DNA of 64,000 nucleotides from Ephydatia muelleri (Eukaryota > Porifera > Demospongiae > Spongillida > Spongillidae), in assembly GCA_013339895.1 (NCBI GenBank), contig JABACO010000014.1, forward strand, positions 8,537,892-8,601,891, read 5' to 3'. Shown piece after piece: positions 43,700-55,295 of this stretch. The first letter of the stretch is position 1. Every line of letters begins with the position of its first letter. The notes beneath the pieces are model-generated. The model was not told where the DNA came from. It did not search any database and saw only the letters and a list, made by a program, of their open reading frames with translations. A program made the position numbers and the translations under genes.

Positions 43700-45010
43700 C
43701 TTTGGGTTCGTAGTGCTAAAGCAAGTGATTTTTGAAATTCTGTCGAAGCCTGGACCAGATTACTGATGCTGCCCAAATGTGTGTTGCCATCTTTGAGGAG
43801 AAAGGGAAAGGGAAAGCATATGATTCCAATTGAATCATTGTGCCAAGATTGGAAAGCTGCTTTTATGGGCCAAGGCGGTGAGCAGAGTCAGCGTGAAAGA
43901 TTACCTGCATTCAGATCCTGATTCTGATAAGACGAAACTGGCATCAGCAATTGCATGTGCAGAGGAAGGGCTATTTTCAAAAGCTTGTCTTATCTTAACG
44001 TCCCATGGCATTGCACCAAACAATGATACTATGTTTGAATTATTGAAGTCTAAACATCCATTTGCAATCCCTCCTACCATTCCCAGTATGCCTACCTCTA
44101 TACCAGCTATCCAACTCCTGCCTACCTTCAATATTGCTGCAACTCTACGGACTTTTCCTAAAGGAACAGCATGTGGTCCATCAGGCTTGAGATTCCAGCA
44201 TTTACTTGATGCATTGGACTCAAGACTACCAATCTCAATGGAGAGCTTACTGCATCAGGTGGTTAATATTCTGCTCGCTAGCAATGCCTCTACCACCCTC
44301 TCACCCTATCTTGCTGGCGGAAATCTAACATCTCTATTGAAATCCAAAGGCACTGGATGGGTGTTCGACCAATCGCTGTAGGAGAAATCTTGAGACGCTC
44401 TGTGGGTAAATGTGCCTGCATTTTAACAAAGGACAAGGCCTCACAATCCATTTCATTTTGGAGTAGCTTGTCCAGCTGGCACCGAAAAAATTGTGCATAA
44501 GCTTAGGCAAGTTATTGAGGACAACTGGAATAATGGTGATTCTACCATCTTAAAAGTTGATATGCAAAATGCATTCAACTTAATGTCTCGGGAAGCTGTC
44601 CTTCACCAGTGTGCCATCCACTTCCCTGAGCTTCTTCCATGGGTGACTTGGTGCTATTCACAGCACCAAAAGTTGTGGCATCCAATGGGTCAGTTAATAT
44701 CGGCATCAGGTGTCCAACAAGGGGACCCTTTAGGCCCACTTCTTTTTGCCCTCGTTCTGCACTGCACCATTCTTAAAATCTCTGCTGACCCCCAGTGCAA
44801 AGAAATGCTGCTGAACTGTTGGTATCTCGATGATGGGGCTTTGGCAGGACCAAGAGATGCAGTATCCAGAGCTCTATAAATTTTGCAAGCCAACAGTGAC
44901 ACTTCTGGTCTCCACATTAATTTGTGTAAATGTGAATAATTCTGTGCCCAAGAACTCTCCATGTTCCCATCTGACATTCCATGCTCGGCCTGTCCACACT
45001 TTGAATTACT
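43700..45010 (+). pseudogene. LINE-like reverse transcriptase, frameshifted fragment
   Basis: Upstream frames carry LLMLPKCVLPSLRRKGKGK. The frame at 43830-44381 carries LRTFPKGTACGPSGLRFQHL and LSPYLAGGNLTSL. After frame changes near 44380 and 44480, ACPAGTEK, STILKVDMQNAFN, SGVQQGDPLGPLLFALV and the polymerase box WYLDDGALAG follow. These are the fingers and palm of a non-LTR reverse transcriptase. The 3' domain is missing; the fragment at 23525-23940 belongs to the same kind of element. Several frameshifts make it non-functional. Confidence 0.82.
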
Positions 45011-45081
45011 AGGTGCCCCCATTGGGAGTGCGGAGTTTTGTGCTCAATACATCGAATCCAAAAGAAAAGATGTATTACATC

Positions 45082-45116
45082 ACACACACACATACACACA
45101 CACACACACACACACA
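45082..45116. repeat. CA microsatellite
   Basis: The tract and about 90 bases after it (ATGATTTAACACAATTGTTG onward) are repeated at 63888-64000. Confidence 0.9.
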
Positions 45117-47612
45117 ATGATTTAACACAATTGTTGAACCATCGTCCACGGTCAAATTAAGCTGAAATATCATGGTCCATGCACTAGTGCATGTAGATAG
45201 CTTGTGGCTGAGATAAACCTTTTTCACTATTTAGAGCTGATTATTTTATAATGGTTTATGGTTTTAATTTCGTCATGTTGCAATACAACATGTACTTCCT
45301 CGACGCTGTCACAGACTTTAGTTGCAGAAGTGACCCAATAATTGTGAGGACAGCCTATTCCATAATTGGTGAACGCTCACAAATGGAATATTTAGGCTGT
45401 GTTCACCAATAGTTCACTAATAATTGTATTTGTATGTGTTCACCAAGTACATGTATGGAGGCTTAGTAAATTGTCTAGATATTGAACATACATGTGTTGA
45501 GATACATGTAGGAACAAAAATTTAGACAGAGGATGATATCTTACCCTCAACAGTGGCGAGGGTACGGTCATGTTCATAAATAGGGTGGCGATGTGATGAC
45601 CTTCCACGAATGAACAGGACAGCAGCACGAAGGGAAGCACATGAGAGCGGAGTGCATAGCTCACTACAAGGGAATAAGGTTTGACAATTATTGTCATGTT
45701 GTGTTGATATCATTGGACGTGTTCATCAATTGTAACAACAACAATGTACTTGGGTTCACCAATTATATACATGTAGGGCGATTATTATTTAAATCATTGG
45801 GCCACTGCTTACTGTGTGTAATTACAAAGTATTGTCATAACGTATGCACATAAATACAAATGGCTCATATGTATTGGTCCATCCTTCCCAAATGTGTACA
45901 GTGTACGCAATTATTAGGCTGTGTTCACCAAAAGTGTATGCAGTTATTAGGCTGTGTTCACCAAATTTGTATGCAGTTATTAGGCTGTGTTCACCATTAG
46001 TGTATTGCACAATCATTGTGTGCTTCACTTGCACTCAAGTGTGTTGAACACTACTTACATGTAAAGCTAAGTTCAACCATTTATCACTGCTACATGTCTG
46101 TTATGATATGCATTATACCTGTACATGTATATTGTAAGCACACACATCACACAGTTGCTGACCATGGTAAACATTAACCCAATAGGATTTCAACTGAATT
46201 AGCTTACACACACACTGTAATAGTAATGTTCACTATTATGATAGATGTACCTACATGTATATACTGTATGTGTAGTTTGACACAATTTAGTGAAAACAAT
46301 ATTGTACAGCAGATCAGAGTAGGTTTCAATAATTGTGTAAAGTACGTATTTTACTGTTGTGTTAGACAATATGTCAAATTACATGTGCACAAGGATAAGA
46401 CTGGTGTTCATCATTTTAAACATTTATCACCAATCAGACAATAGTATATGGCAAAGTGGTCTGGTTGTTAATAGTGTTCTCTGCTATAAAAGCACATATG
46501 TGAATAAATACATGTCCTGTGTAGTGCATAATGGAACTTTACCATAAGATTTGGAATCGGATAGAAGATTAATATCTTATCACATTGTTCGTCACTTTGA
46601 TGTGTGTGACTACAGTAAAAAAAAGTAATATTAATTAAAATAATATTTGTATAGTGTTACTAATGTACATGTCAACACCAACACATAAATTTAATTACCC
46701 AACCCTACTGTGTTTACCAATTATCAGCTATTATTAGACATACATGTACACATGCACACTTGTACAATAGTATACAATGTACCAATTTATTAAGCTTAAA
46801 AATCACTGTGGACATTTGTGTAAAAAACAATTCTTAAAGGCCCACTCATTATGAAAATTAATTTAATGTGTCAATGCTAAGCAATTATTAGTTCACAAAT
46901 TACTGTGTGTAAAATTCAATCTTCACCAGTTTACCAGTTGTTAAACTATTGGGCCAATGTTCACAAATTACATGTACATGTACTGTAAGAAGCATATAAA
47001 CACGTCACACTACTAGACTATAAACAAATAAACAAATATAAAATTTTTACCCGTTGTGTACAAGTAGACTACATGTGTATGATCGTTAGGTTTAGCTCAT
47101 ATTGGCCAATGTCTAGGCCAAAAAACCTGGGTATTAAGTGAGATTCATAACATAAGCATTGCTAAACACTTGGTCAATGTGCTTAGAATCATGTTCATCA
47201 ATTGTACCAACTATAACGTGCTTGGGTTCACCACTGATTATGTAAAACTATTGGGTCAAATTGTGTGGAATTATAAAGTTACATGCATTATGTTATAATG
47301 TACATGTATGTACACAAATAGTCTGTCCATCATGGAGTTACAGTGGCCTGAATTTTTCAATTACTTGTACATTTTAATTGCATGCATCAATTTAGATGCT
47401 CCTTCCTAGAAAATGTTTATAATATGCGCTAGGTCCCTTTTCGCTGCCACGATCCCATATATTGGTAACACACACTTTGCACAATTCTTAACCACTGCAC
47501 AAATTCACCCAATAGGTTTTTAACTACATGTTCACAGTTGTGAAATATACCATGCAAGATTACAAAATTTAATTGATTAATCATGTGTATACAAATGTAT
47601 GAACTACACACA
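45117..47612. repeat. Satellite-like AT-rich DNA with GTTCACCAATTATTAGGCTGTG units
   Basis: No gene was recognised. Loosely conserved words such as GCTGTGTTCACCAA, ATTATTAGG and AATTGTT recur every few dozen bases. The clearest tandem set is three units of about 38 bp at 45913-45995. Similar words fill 52140-53750 and, in the other orientation, 63140-63890. A right-end MITE fragment lies at 47325-47462. Confidence 0.6.
47325..47462. repeat. Right-end fragment of the ATATGGGATCGTGG MITE
   Basis: From TCTGTCCATCATGGAGTTAC to GCTGCCACGATCCCATAT it matches the right half of the MITE copies in the duplicated genes; the left half is absent. Confidence 0.8.
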
Positions 47613-47752
47613 TGTAATACGACAATAACTGATGGAGAACACGTGTACAGAAAGACACAGACAGACACTCAATACATATATATAATATTCTAGACTAGGG
47701 TCCATCATATGATCACTTAACACGTGAGGTGTTGACCATTAGTTGCATTACA
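47613..47752 (-). repeat. 3' LTR of gypsy element (140 bp)
   Basis: On the minus strand it begins TGTAATGCAACTAATGG and ends GTATTACA. It lacks the palindrome found in the other LTR. Confidence 0.9.
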
Positions 47753-49143
47753 TATGTCCCCCTCCACTGAGAATACTTCCACGTATTCAACTTTGAAATC
47801 TATCAGGAGGTCGCTGTGCTCTAACTCGGTATCTTCCATTGGGTTGAGCAGCGGGTGGGTGTCCATTTGGAACGGGATGACAACACCCTGATCAACATCA
47901 TCATCGTCCAGCAGTTCCAATGATGAACCCACTGGTGAAGGACTAACCGGTTGTGGCGGAGGATCACGTGCACCTGTAGTAGGTTTCCTTGGTAGCAACC
48001 GAATGTTTTCAGGGCGTTTTTTCAGCCGGTTAAAATGGACGACCTTGCACTTATTGTTCCCTGTATGCTGAACACGGTATGTAACATCAGACAGCTTTTC
48101 ACAGATCCTGTATGGTCCTCCCCAAGGTCTGTGGAACTTCCGTGATTGACCCTTTTTGATTGCAGGATTGAACAGCCAAACCAGTTCGCCTTTATCAAAA
48201 GGCTTGCCATGGATCCTACGATTGTATTGCTGAGACAGGTAGCATTGTTTTTGGCTGACGTTCTGTCGTACCTTCTCATATGCTTCAGCAAACTGTTCCC
48301 GCTGCTTATTCACGTATGTGGAATAAGATTTGTCATCTGTTTCCTCCTGCTCTCCATTAAGGTTGTAAATCAGGTCAATGGGTAGTCGAGCTTCAGGTCC
48401 AAACATGAGAAAAAATGGGGAGTACCCTGTGGTACTCTGCACGCTGCTGTTGTATGCCAGGCATAACTTGCTCAAGTACAAATCCCAGTCTCCATTGAGC
48501 AGGTGGAGAGCATGTTTAGTAGCGTTCTTTTAACCTGTTCCACCAACCCATCTGATTGTGGGTGGTATGGTGTTGTCCATGTCTTTTCGATCTGTAGAAA
48601 CTGGCACAACTGGGTAGTCACCTCTGCTTCAAATTGTCTGCCCTGGTCTGAATGAAGTTTTTCTGGCAGAGCAAAACGGAAAAACATCTCATTTAATAGC
48701 TTGTGGGCAATGGAGTGCATACGCTTCAATCCATTTGGTAAAGTAGTCTGCAGCCACCAAGATGTATTTATTTCCAGCCAGAGTTACCGGAAGAGGTCCA
48801 AGGATGTCTATGGCAACCATCTGCATGGGTGAGCTGACAGTAACACTTTGGAGGGGAGCTAGGTTCTTTGGTGCGTTGTGAACATTTAAGCAGGACAGGT
48901 ATGACACCACTCCTGCACAGACTTCCAGTGTCCTGGCCAGTAGAACCTGTCCTTCAGTTTCTGTAGGGTCTTCTCTTCTCCCAAATGACCCCCCATTGCA
49001 CCTTCATGTATCTCCATAAGGACTTGTGACCTTAGCTTTGGAGGAACTACTAGCTGGTACTGGACCCTAGAAGGGTGTTTACGGTCAATACATTTGCGAT
49101 AGAGCAACCCATTTCTGAGTAGTAAGTGGTCCCACAACTGCAA
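47717..49143 (-). pseudogene. Gypsy integrase, broken in several frames
   Basis: Pieces on the minus strand: 49143-48886 with the zinc-binding GGHLGEEKTLQKLKDRFYWPG segment cut into short motifs; 48910-48689 with VAIDILGPLP and DYFTKWIEA; 48729-48472 with HSDQGRQFE and the glutamate in GLVEQVKRTL; 48481-47717 with SPFFLMFGPEARLP and the RPWGGPYRI module. The catalytic D, D, E residues are all still readable but fall in different frames. The last piece runs to the purine tract. Confidence 0.88.
47753..47772 (-). other. Polypurine tract of gypsy element
   Basis: On the minus strand AGTGGAGGGGGACATA ends immediately at the 3' LTR, the position of the plus-strand primer. Confidence 0.75.
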
Positions 49144-49152
49144 GAGTCACCT

Positions 49153-50400
49153 CTATTCCATACATTGCCCTGTCTTAGGCTTTGGGTTAGGAGGGCGAGT
49201 CTGGGTCATCTTTGCCTCAATAATTGTCTTCAAATCCTGGTCTTCCCTCTGATTATTTAGTATTTCCTCAGCACTAAGTCCAGATAGTTGCACAACAGCT
49301 ACTGATGAACCTTCCTCCTGTATGACTTTTTCATTAAGTCCACACTGATGGCAAGGTAGTCTAGACAGATCATCAGCATTTATGTGCCTTAACCCTTTCC
49401 GGTGCACAATTTCAAAATTGTACTCTTGTAGCTTTTCCAACCATCTGGCAACTTGGCCTTCAGGTTCCTTCATACTGTACAACCAAGTGAGTGGGCCATG
49501 ATCTGTACGTAGGGTGAAAGTGTGCCCAAGCAGATAAGTGCGGAAATGTGTCACAAATGTGACCACAGCAAGCAGTTCCTTCCTGGTGACACAGTAGTTT
49601 CGTTCTGGCTTGGTGAGTAAACGACTACCATATGCAACCACATGCTCTCTCCCATCCTTGTCCAACTGAGATAGTACTCCACCGATTCCGTCATTGCTGG
49701 CGTCTGTATCAAGAATGAATGGCTTGGTAAAGTCCGGGTAGCTCAATATGGGTGGTGATGACAACAAGTGACGAAGGATTTCGAAGGACTTTTGACATTC
49801 TGGGGTCCACAAGAATGATGAGGTTCGCTCTGTAGGTTTATGTAGTGGTTTGGCAATTTGTGCAAAGTCCTTAATAAATCTACGATAGTAGTTTGCCAAT
49901 CCCAAGAACTGTTGCACCTCCTTGGTACTTGTTGGAGTTGGCCAAGTTATCACAGTAGCTGTTTTCTCAGGATCAGCAGCTATCCCTTCTTTGGAGACAA
50001 TGTGGCCGAGATACTTCACTATTTCTTTCAAGAATGAACACTTTTCAGGCTTGATCTTCAGTCCTGCATCACGAATGCGAGAAAATTCTGAGCCCAAATT
50101 GCTGAGATGTTCTTCAAATGTCCGCCCCAAGACAATTATATCATCAAGGTAGACTAGACAACCGGTCCAGTGTAGACCTGTTAAGACTATGTCCATAAGT
50201 CGCTGAAAAGTTGCAGGGGCGTTACAAAGGCCAAAGGGCATAACTTTGAATTCATACAGGCCTTCAGTGGTGCAGAAAGCAGTTTTGTCGATGAGCGAGA
50301 CTGAATATGTTTTGTTGTTGGCGTCTGCAGTGGGGACCGTTATTCCTAGTTGTGAGAGTGTACATGTCAGACTGTTGTCAGGAATGTTGATGTTGCACTG
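49153..50400 (-). pseudogene. Gypsy reverse transcriptase and RNase H, N-terminally deleted
   Basis: The minus frame contains TAFCTTEGLYEFKVMPFGLC, then the polymerase box VYLDDIIVLG, FLGLANYYRRFI, the RNase H start FILDTDASNDGIGG, and TDHGPLTWL. The fingers part that should precede TAFCTT (including the first catalytic aspartate) is missing and replaced by unrelated sequence joined to the protease region. The frame ends at a stop near 49153, before the integrase. Confidence 0.9.
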
Positions 50401-50422
50401 ATGGTGCCGATACCCTCTGCCG

Positions 50423-50839
50423 TCAAGGTATCAACAACCACAACTGGGGTTGACACAGATGCAGTAGGGCCAGCTTTACATAGCCGCAGACACGTAACTC
50501 CGATCCGTCAACTCCAACTAGGCGAGGTCCGGTCCAGGGTTGTAATGCAGCATGTGATGCAGAAATGCGATGCCAAACGTCGCTGTGAAGTAATGACACG
50601 CTAGCGCCTGTGTCCACCAGAAAGCGCATGCACCGTTTACGAAACCGTACAAGCAAACGATTCATGAGGCACCGTTGAAATAACAATGTATGTTCGATCA
50701 TAGATATGGTTCGATCGTTCAAAGCCACCACTCGTCCCTCGGCGGATTGGCTTATGATGCCGAGGGTCTCTCGTTTCCCTGGCGCCGTGGAGCTCGACAG
50801 AAACGGGCAATGTGCCCTGATCGACCGCAGTTCCAGCAT
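50423..50839 (-). pseudogene. Gypsy protease region
   Basis: The active-site motif RFLVDTGASVSLLHSDVW lies near 50590-50640 in a minus frame different from gag. It is preceded by a basic stretch that overlaps the gag end, so gag and pol were probably joined by frameshift or one of the frames is damaged. Confidence 0.82.
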
Positions 50840-51498
50840 CTTCGAGGGCGTTCACCAGCTCCACCCGTCTGCAGCTGGTTCACTCGTCCGTCGTCTGCCC
50901 ATGGTCGTGGCTGGCTAACCTTCATTTCGAGTTTCTCCAGCCTGTCAATGCACTGATCCATCAAGTCGGCCATTGAGCTCGTCACGCCATTTACAGCTAG
51001 AGGATCTGTAGTAACATCTTCCACTTCCACTACGCTGCTAATAGTCTTTGCGTCGATGCATACGTACGCCTCCATTTCCAATGTTGCGCACACAGCTTCA
51101 TCCACTGTTTTCGGACGTTTTTGCCTGACGCTGAACGCCACCTGACCGTTTTCGATTTGCGAGACAAAATGGTTCAGTGCCAGTTGTTCTTTAGCGTTAT
51201 CCTCCAAATCTGGATACGCTTTGTCCACCAACGTTCTCAGACTGTCTGCAAAATCCGCCCAGCTCTCTTCCTTCTTCTTTTTCCTGGTCTGAAATTGAGC
51301 TTGATAGCGCTCCTTCCTGCACGACGGCTCAAATCTCTCCTGCATTGCTGCAATGCCTTCTTCACATTCTTGTAGTCTGCCAAAACTGCGTCTTGGAGTT
51401 GTTGAAGGGCGGATTGGGCGCGACCAGTTAAGCGAACTTTGAGCCACCGCAACCTGGCATCTTCATCCCAATCATTTACGACAGCAACGTTTTCGAAA

Positions 51499-51648
51499 CA
51501 CAGGGAAAAAAAGCGTCGAATCATTTAGAAATCATTGCGTGATTGAACAGAAAATCACACGAAAATCAATAGAAGCGTGTGATTTTGTGTGATTTTCTGT
51601 TCAATCACGCAATGATTTCTAAATGATTCGACGCTTTTTTTTCCTGTG
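51499..51648. mobile_element. MITE with CACAGGGAAAAA ends inside gypsy gag (150 bp)
   Basis: The arms CACAGGGAAAAAAAGCGTCG and complement pair over about 65 bases around a short loop. Flanking AAA occurs at 51496-51498 and 51649-51651, and the gag codons on either side become contiguous if the element and one AAA are ignored. The arms reproduce part of each other only, not gag. Confidence 0.88.
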
Positions 51649-51723
51649 AAATGATAAATCCACTGATCCCATGAACTGTCGCCGCCGTAAAAAATCTCTG
51701 GCATGACTAATGGTCGAGCGGCC

Positions 51724-51741
51724 ATCCTGCCGACTACGCCA
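51724..51741 (-). other. Primer-binding site, tRNA-Ser type
   Basis: On the minus strand TGGCGTAGTCGGCAGGAT follows the 5' LTR after one base. Its complement ATCCTGCCGACTACGCCA is the 3' end of animal tRNA-Ser as I know it, an 18-nt match. Confidence 0.85.
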
Positions 51742-51742
51742 A

Positions 51743-52139
51743 TGTAATACAGCAATAACTGATGGAGAACACTTGTACAGACAGACACTCAATACATATA
51801 ATATGGGACAGTTTCCGCGAGAATTGCTCCACGGTTAAAATGGATGCATCGCGTTTGAATCGCTATAACTTCCCAACGGATAACGCTATCGACTTCCTAT
51901 TTTCAACACTTCATAGTTCATAGTGAAATGGTGTAGTGTGAAGTGTTGAAAATAGGAAGTCGATAGCGTTATTAGTTGGGAAGTTATAGCGATTCAAACG
52001 CGATGCATTTTAATAACATTTTAACCGTGGGGCAATTTTCGCGGAAACTGTCCCATATATAATAGTGCAGAATATTCTAGACTAGGGTCCATCATATGAT
52101 CACTTAACACTTGAGATGTTGACCATTAGTTGCATTACA
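51743..52139 (-). repeat. 5' LTR of gypsy element, interrupted by a palindrome
   Basis: Sequences at 51743-51800 and about 52066-52139 match the 140-bp LTR at 47613-47752; between them lies the palindromic element at 51803-52054. Confidence 0.88.
51803..52054. mobile_element. Palindromic element inside the gypsy LTR (252 bp)
   Basis: GGGACAGTTTCCGCGAGAAT on the left and ATTTTCGCGGAAACTGTCCC on the right are the ends of a nearly full-length inverted repeat. The flanks can be read as TA duplications (TA-TGGGACAG and CTGTCCCA-TA), as in Tc1/mariner-type MITEs. Internal words such as GGAAGTCGATAGCGTT and AATGGTGTAGTGTGAAGTG link it to the 40-kb palindrome and the 24.7-kb half element. Confidence 0.88.
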
Positions 52140-54598
52140 CACAGTTTGGCTAAATAAAATATTAATGTCTGTAACTGATTGCTCACAAACTGTGGGCAGT
52201 AATGACATGTGTACTATGTAGGGGCTGTGTTCACTAATTTTGTTTGATTATTAGGTTGTGTACATGTAACAAACACAGTTGTTCACCTTAATGTAATGAT
52301 TTAACACAATTGTTTGAGATTGGCCCAATCACATTTAACACAGTGTTCTAGTTGCACTCAATTATGGTTGATTGGCCCTATGATTATGAGCTAAGCCTAC
52401 ATTTATTTCTGAACACTTAAAAATTGTGTGTGCAATTTTTAGGCTGAGTACAGTGTTATCACATGCTAATGGGTGGTCAGTGTCTAGTGCACTTTTTTAC
52501 AATTTATTTTCAAGAAAGGTAAATCAAATGTTATGTAAATGTACTTATCTCTGGATCACTTTTCTTTGTCTTTTAAAAAATTCAATTAAAATGTACTTCA
52601 ATTTAATGTCAGCTTGACACATTAATTAATATTGATAGTTTGAATCTATTTTATTTACTTATTTAATAATATACATCTAATCTACACCCGCAGTATCTAA
52701 AGAAGTGGAACAATACAAAACATTGCTGGCAACTAGCTATGAATGTTTGCAATCAACAAGACATGTGTTCAGCATTGTGAGTCACTTGCTCTTTGCAATG
52801 TACAATGACATCACATAAGATAACAGATAAGTGTACTGGTTTCTATCATCGATCAGTGTATTTATAGAGTGTGCACAGTGTCTCTCGTCCTGTTCAGCCA
52901 TAAGGACTCATTGTTGATGTTCACCTGTCATTGCAGTTTCTTACATTTGTATTATCCACGATGTTATTAGTTTCTGTTGGATCTAAGGAATAAATCATTG
53001 TTAGGATGGTAACAGATTTTAGAATAAAATTGTTCATCTTTATTTGTAACCTTTAATACAACACATGCATGGATAAAGTAACATAGGAACTATCTAGCCT
53101 GTAAACCTTGGATATGGATACTGTTTATATCACAAATTTGTAATCCACTCTAGAACTCAGCTACAGTAGTAGTATATGCTTATGAAAATTACCGATCTAT
53201 TTATAAACATCATGAGACACAATTACAGTGTACATGTAAATGGTACATCTACATATGTATTTTTTATTTTTAAGGCTATAAAACAAATTATGCAGTATGA
53301 TTGAAAAATCTTTGAATTGGTAACTCCACAACTGAACAATGAAAATTTTAAACCAAACAATATAGCAATAAAGTTATTGATGAGTAGTTAATAAAAATTA
53401 TTGCTGCTGGGATGGTAGAATAAAAATGTTCATCTTTATTTTGTAAACTTTAATACAACACATGCATGGATAAAGTTACATTTAACTAGCCTGCAAACAC
53501 CTTGTATGTAGTAATTATTAGGTTGTGTCATAAACGCAATTGTTCAACTTAGTGTAATAAATTGTACACAATAGTTCAAGAGTGGCTCATTAATTGTGAG
53601 CTCAGCCTATTCCACAATTGGTGAACACACACTTCACACAAGTGATGACCACAGAATGCAATTAGTGAATAACCTTTCATTTATAATTGGTGACCATACA
53701 GTACACTGTAGGGGAGACCAGGGCTGGTTGTCACAATTTTTTTATAATCCCGTGATTTTGAAAGTACCAAATAAATTGATGGTTATTTCATAATCATCTA
53801 CGCACACTTTGGCTATAGTAGTTTATTTTTAAAACCAACTATATTTATAAAATTAAAAAATTGGATACCATTGTGAACATGCCCCATGCCTGGATTGGTT
53901 GTCACACGGTTGAACTTAATTTATTATTATTACCAAGCTCAGCAGAAAGCCCTGTACTATCTCTTTCATTTATACTGTTATCATATCAGTTCCAAAACAT
54001 CATGACACATGTAAGTAGGCACAACAATTACATGTTAATTGACACCGTTGAGACACTTGTATCTTAGATCATCCCTGTAAAAATTTTTTTGTTTTTACGG
54101 TGGTTTCCTCAGTTCCCTTTCCTCTTCCTCTTCCTCGTGAAATAATTTCTATTTCTTCATTAAAAGACATCCAGCACTTGGTTGATTGTGACAACTAACC
54201 CCATGCCCTGTTGTGACCACCATTCCTGTCATGACACGTTACATAAAATGATATTTGTTTGCCAGAATGGAATAGGCATGTATTTGGGTTTATGCGCCTA
54301 CAAGCAAGCCGGTCGTGTACTGTATGTATTGCTCATTATTGTAAGAACTATGTGTATGCCATTCTTTGATTGCAAAATAATAGTTTGTATTGAAAAACAC
54401 ATAATTGCATGGTACAAAAACACAAAATTTATATACTATACTCAATGGCACACGGGACGGTTCTGATTTTTTGTACTTCAGTGCAGCGTATTGCTACATG
54501 TATCTACATATCATGTATACATTATATACTTTTATTCCTCTCTTTTGCAACGATATAAAACTAGTGATAGAGCTTTGATGAGACCCTGTGGTTGTTAA
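52140..54598. other. AT-rich stretch with dispersed repeats, no gene seen
   Basis: Satellite-like words continue to about 53750. A block at about 52867-53100 (AGTGTGCACAGTGTCTC through CACATGCATGGATAAAG) recurs at 62866-63050, and its last part also at 53417-53495. From 53750 to 54598 only short frames without domains appear. Confidence 0.55.
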
Positions 54599-54675
54599 CA
54601 CCGGTTCCATGTAAAAAGAATGTATTTTTTGTCGAACCCACTTTTTACAAAAATAGTCGGAAAATGAGCTTTATG
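54599..54675. repeat. Left terminal inverted repeat of TTAA transposon
   Basis: It pairs with the complement of about 59400-59482, with one small indel in the T-rich part. Confidence 0.88.
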
Positions 54676-54939
54676 GTTGAAAAATACATATCTCGATAGC
54701 CCGACTCATTTTACGACATTTGGTGGTATTTCTAGCTTTTCATCATTAACGGCGACGTAGTTAGCTTAATTTAAACAGATGCGGTTGCCCGTTTTTCGAT
54801 GGTCGAGTACAGTACACTTTTTTCTGGAGTGATTTCAAATACATTTGAAGGTGTCTGTATACATGTTTAGACACCCAGTAACATACAGCACCAGTGAAAC
54901 GTTCACAACTTACTTCGTTCTCGTAGTACAACCGTTTCC

Positions 54940-55167
54940 TTGTACTCTCGCCTGGTACCCAGACCCAAGTGCTGTACATGTCTCTCCCGTGTTAATTCTG
55001 CCAAACACAAGAAACCTGTTTGTGACAAATGCACCGCTGGAACCCACTGTACCAAATGCTGCTTCTGCCAACCTCGTTCACGCGGTAGACCTAGAAAGGA
55101 TGCATTAGTTGCGCCTGATTCTGAAGCGGCCCGGCAGGTCGGCCTCGGTCTAATCCAGAAAGGCTAG
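54940..55167 (+). pseudogene. Cysteine-rich, AT-hook-bearing N-terminal part of transposon protein
   Basis: The frame shows KCCTCLSRVNSAKHKKPVCD, then CTAGTHCTKCCFCQPRSRGR, i.e. about ten cysteines in CxxC-like spacing followed by an AT-hook (RGRPRK). This suggests a zinc-binding, DNA-contacting module. A splice site or frameshift may join it to the following segments; no start codon can be chosen with confidence. Confidence 0.6.
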
Positions 55168-55295
55168 CTACAGTCCACCATAGTACAGTTGCGTCTGCAA
55201 GTTCTGTCTTGGTTGCAACGCCAGCTGTAACGTCAAATATGGATCGCAAGCACACATTTTGAAGGTGATGGCGTTGATGGGTTGCGAAGACTGGT

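Larger units (their letters stand above)
40930..43700. other. Gene-poor stretch with G/C homopolymers and a dispersed repeat
   Basis: Open frames of 60-110 codons occur but show no recognisable domain. A run of 23 G (41905-41927) is followed within 14 bases by a run of 28 C (41941-41968). Sequence at about 41635-41690 and 42218-42470 recurs at 60268-60610. A small TCTCGTACCCAG inverted repeat is at 43152-43215. Confidence 0.55.
50752..51788 (-). pseudogene. Gypsy gag, split by a 150-bp element
   Basis: The N-terminal part begins MAARPLVMPEIFYGG at 51726, overlapping the primer-binding site. It is interrupted by the inverted-repeat element at 51499-51648 and continues with ENVAVVNDWDEDARLRWLKV to the zinc knuckle CWNCGRSGHIARFC near 50790-50830. 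The long capsid-like helical region and single knuckle are normal for gypsy gag. Confidence 0.85.
47613..52139 (-). mobile_element. Degenerate Ty3/gypsy LTR retrotransposon with tRNA-Ser primer site
   Basis: LTRs of the form TG...CA lie at 47613-47752 and 51743-52139; the latter is enlarged by an inserted palindrome. Flanks share CACA (47609-47612 and 52140-52143). On the minus strand the order is primer-binding site, gag with one CCHC knuckle, protease, reverse transcriptase/RNase H, integrase with a GPY-like end, then a purine tract. Most of the RT fingers are deleted, and at least four frameshifts or stops plus two inserted elements inactivate it. The tRNA-Ser primer is typical of Mag-like gypsy elements; the clade is inference. 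Confidence 0.92.
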
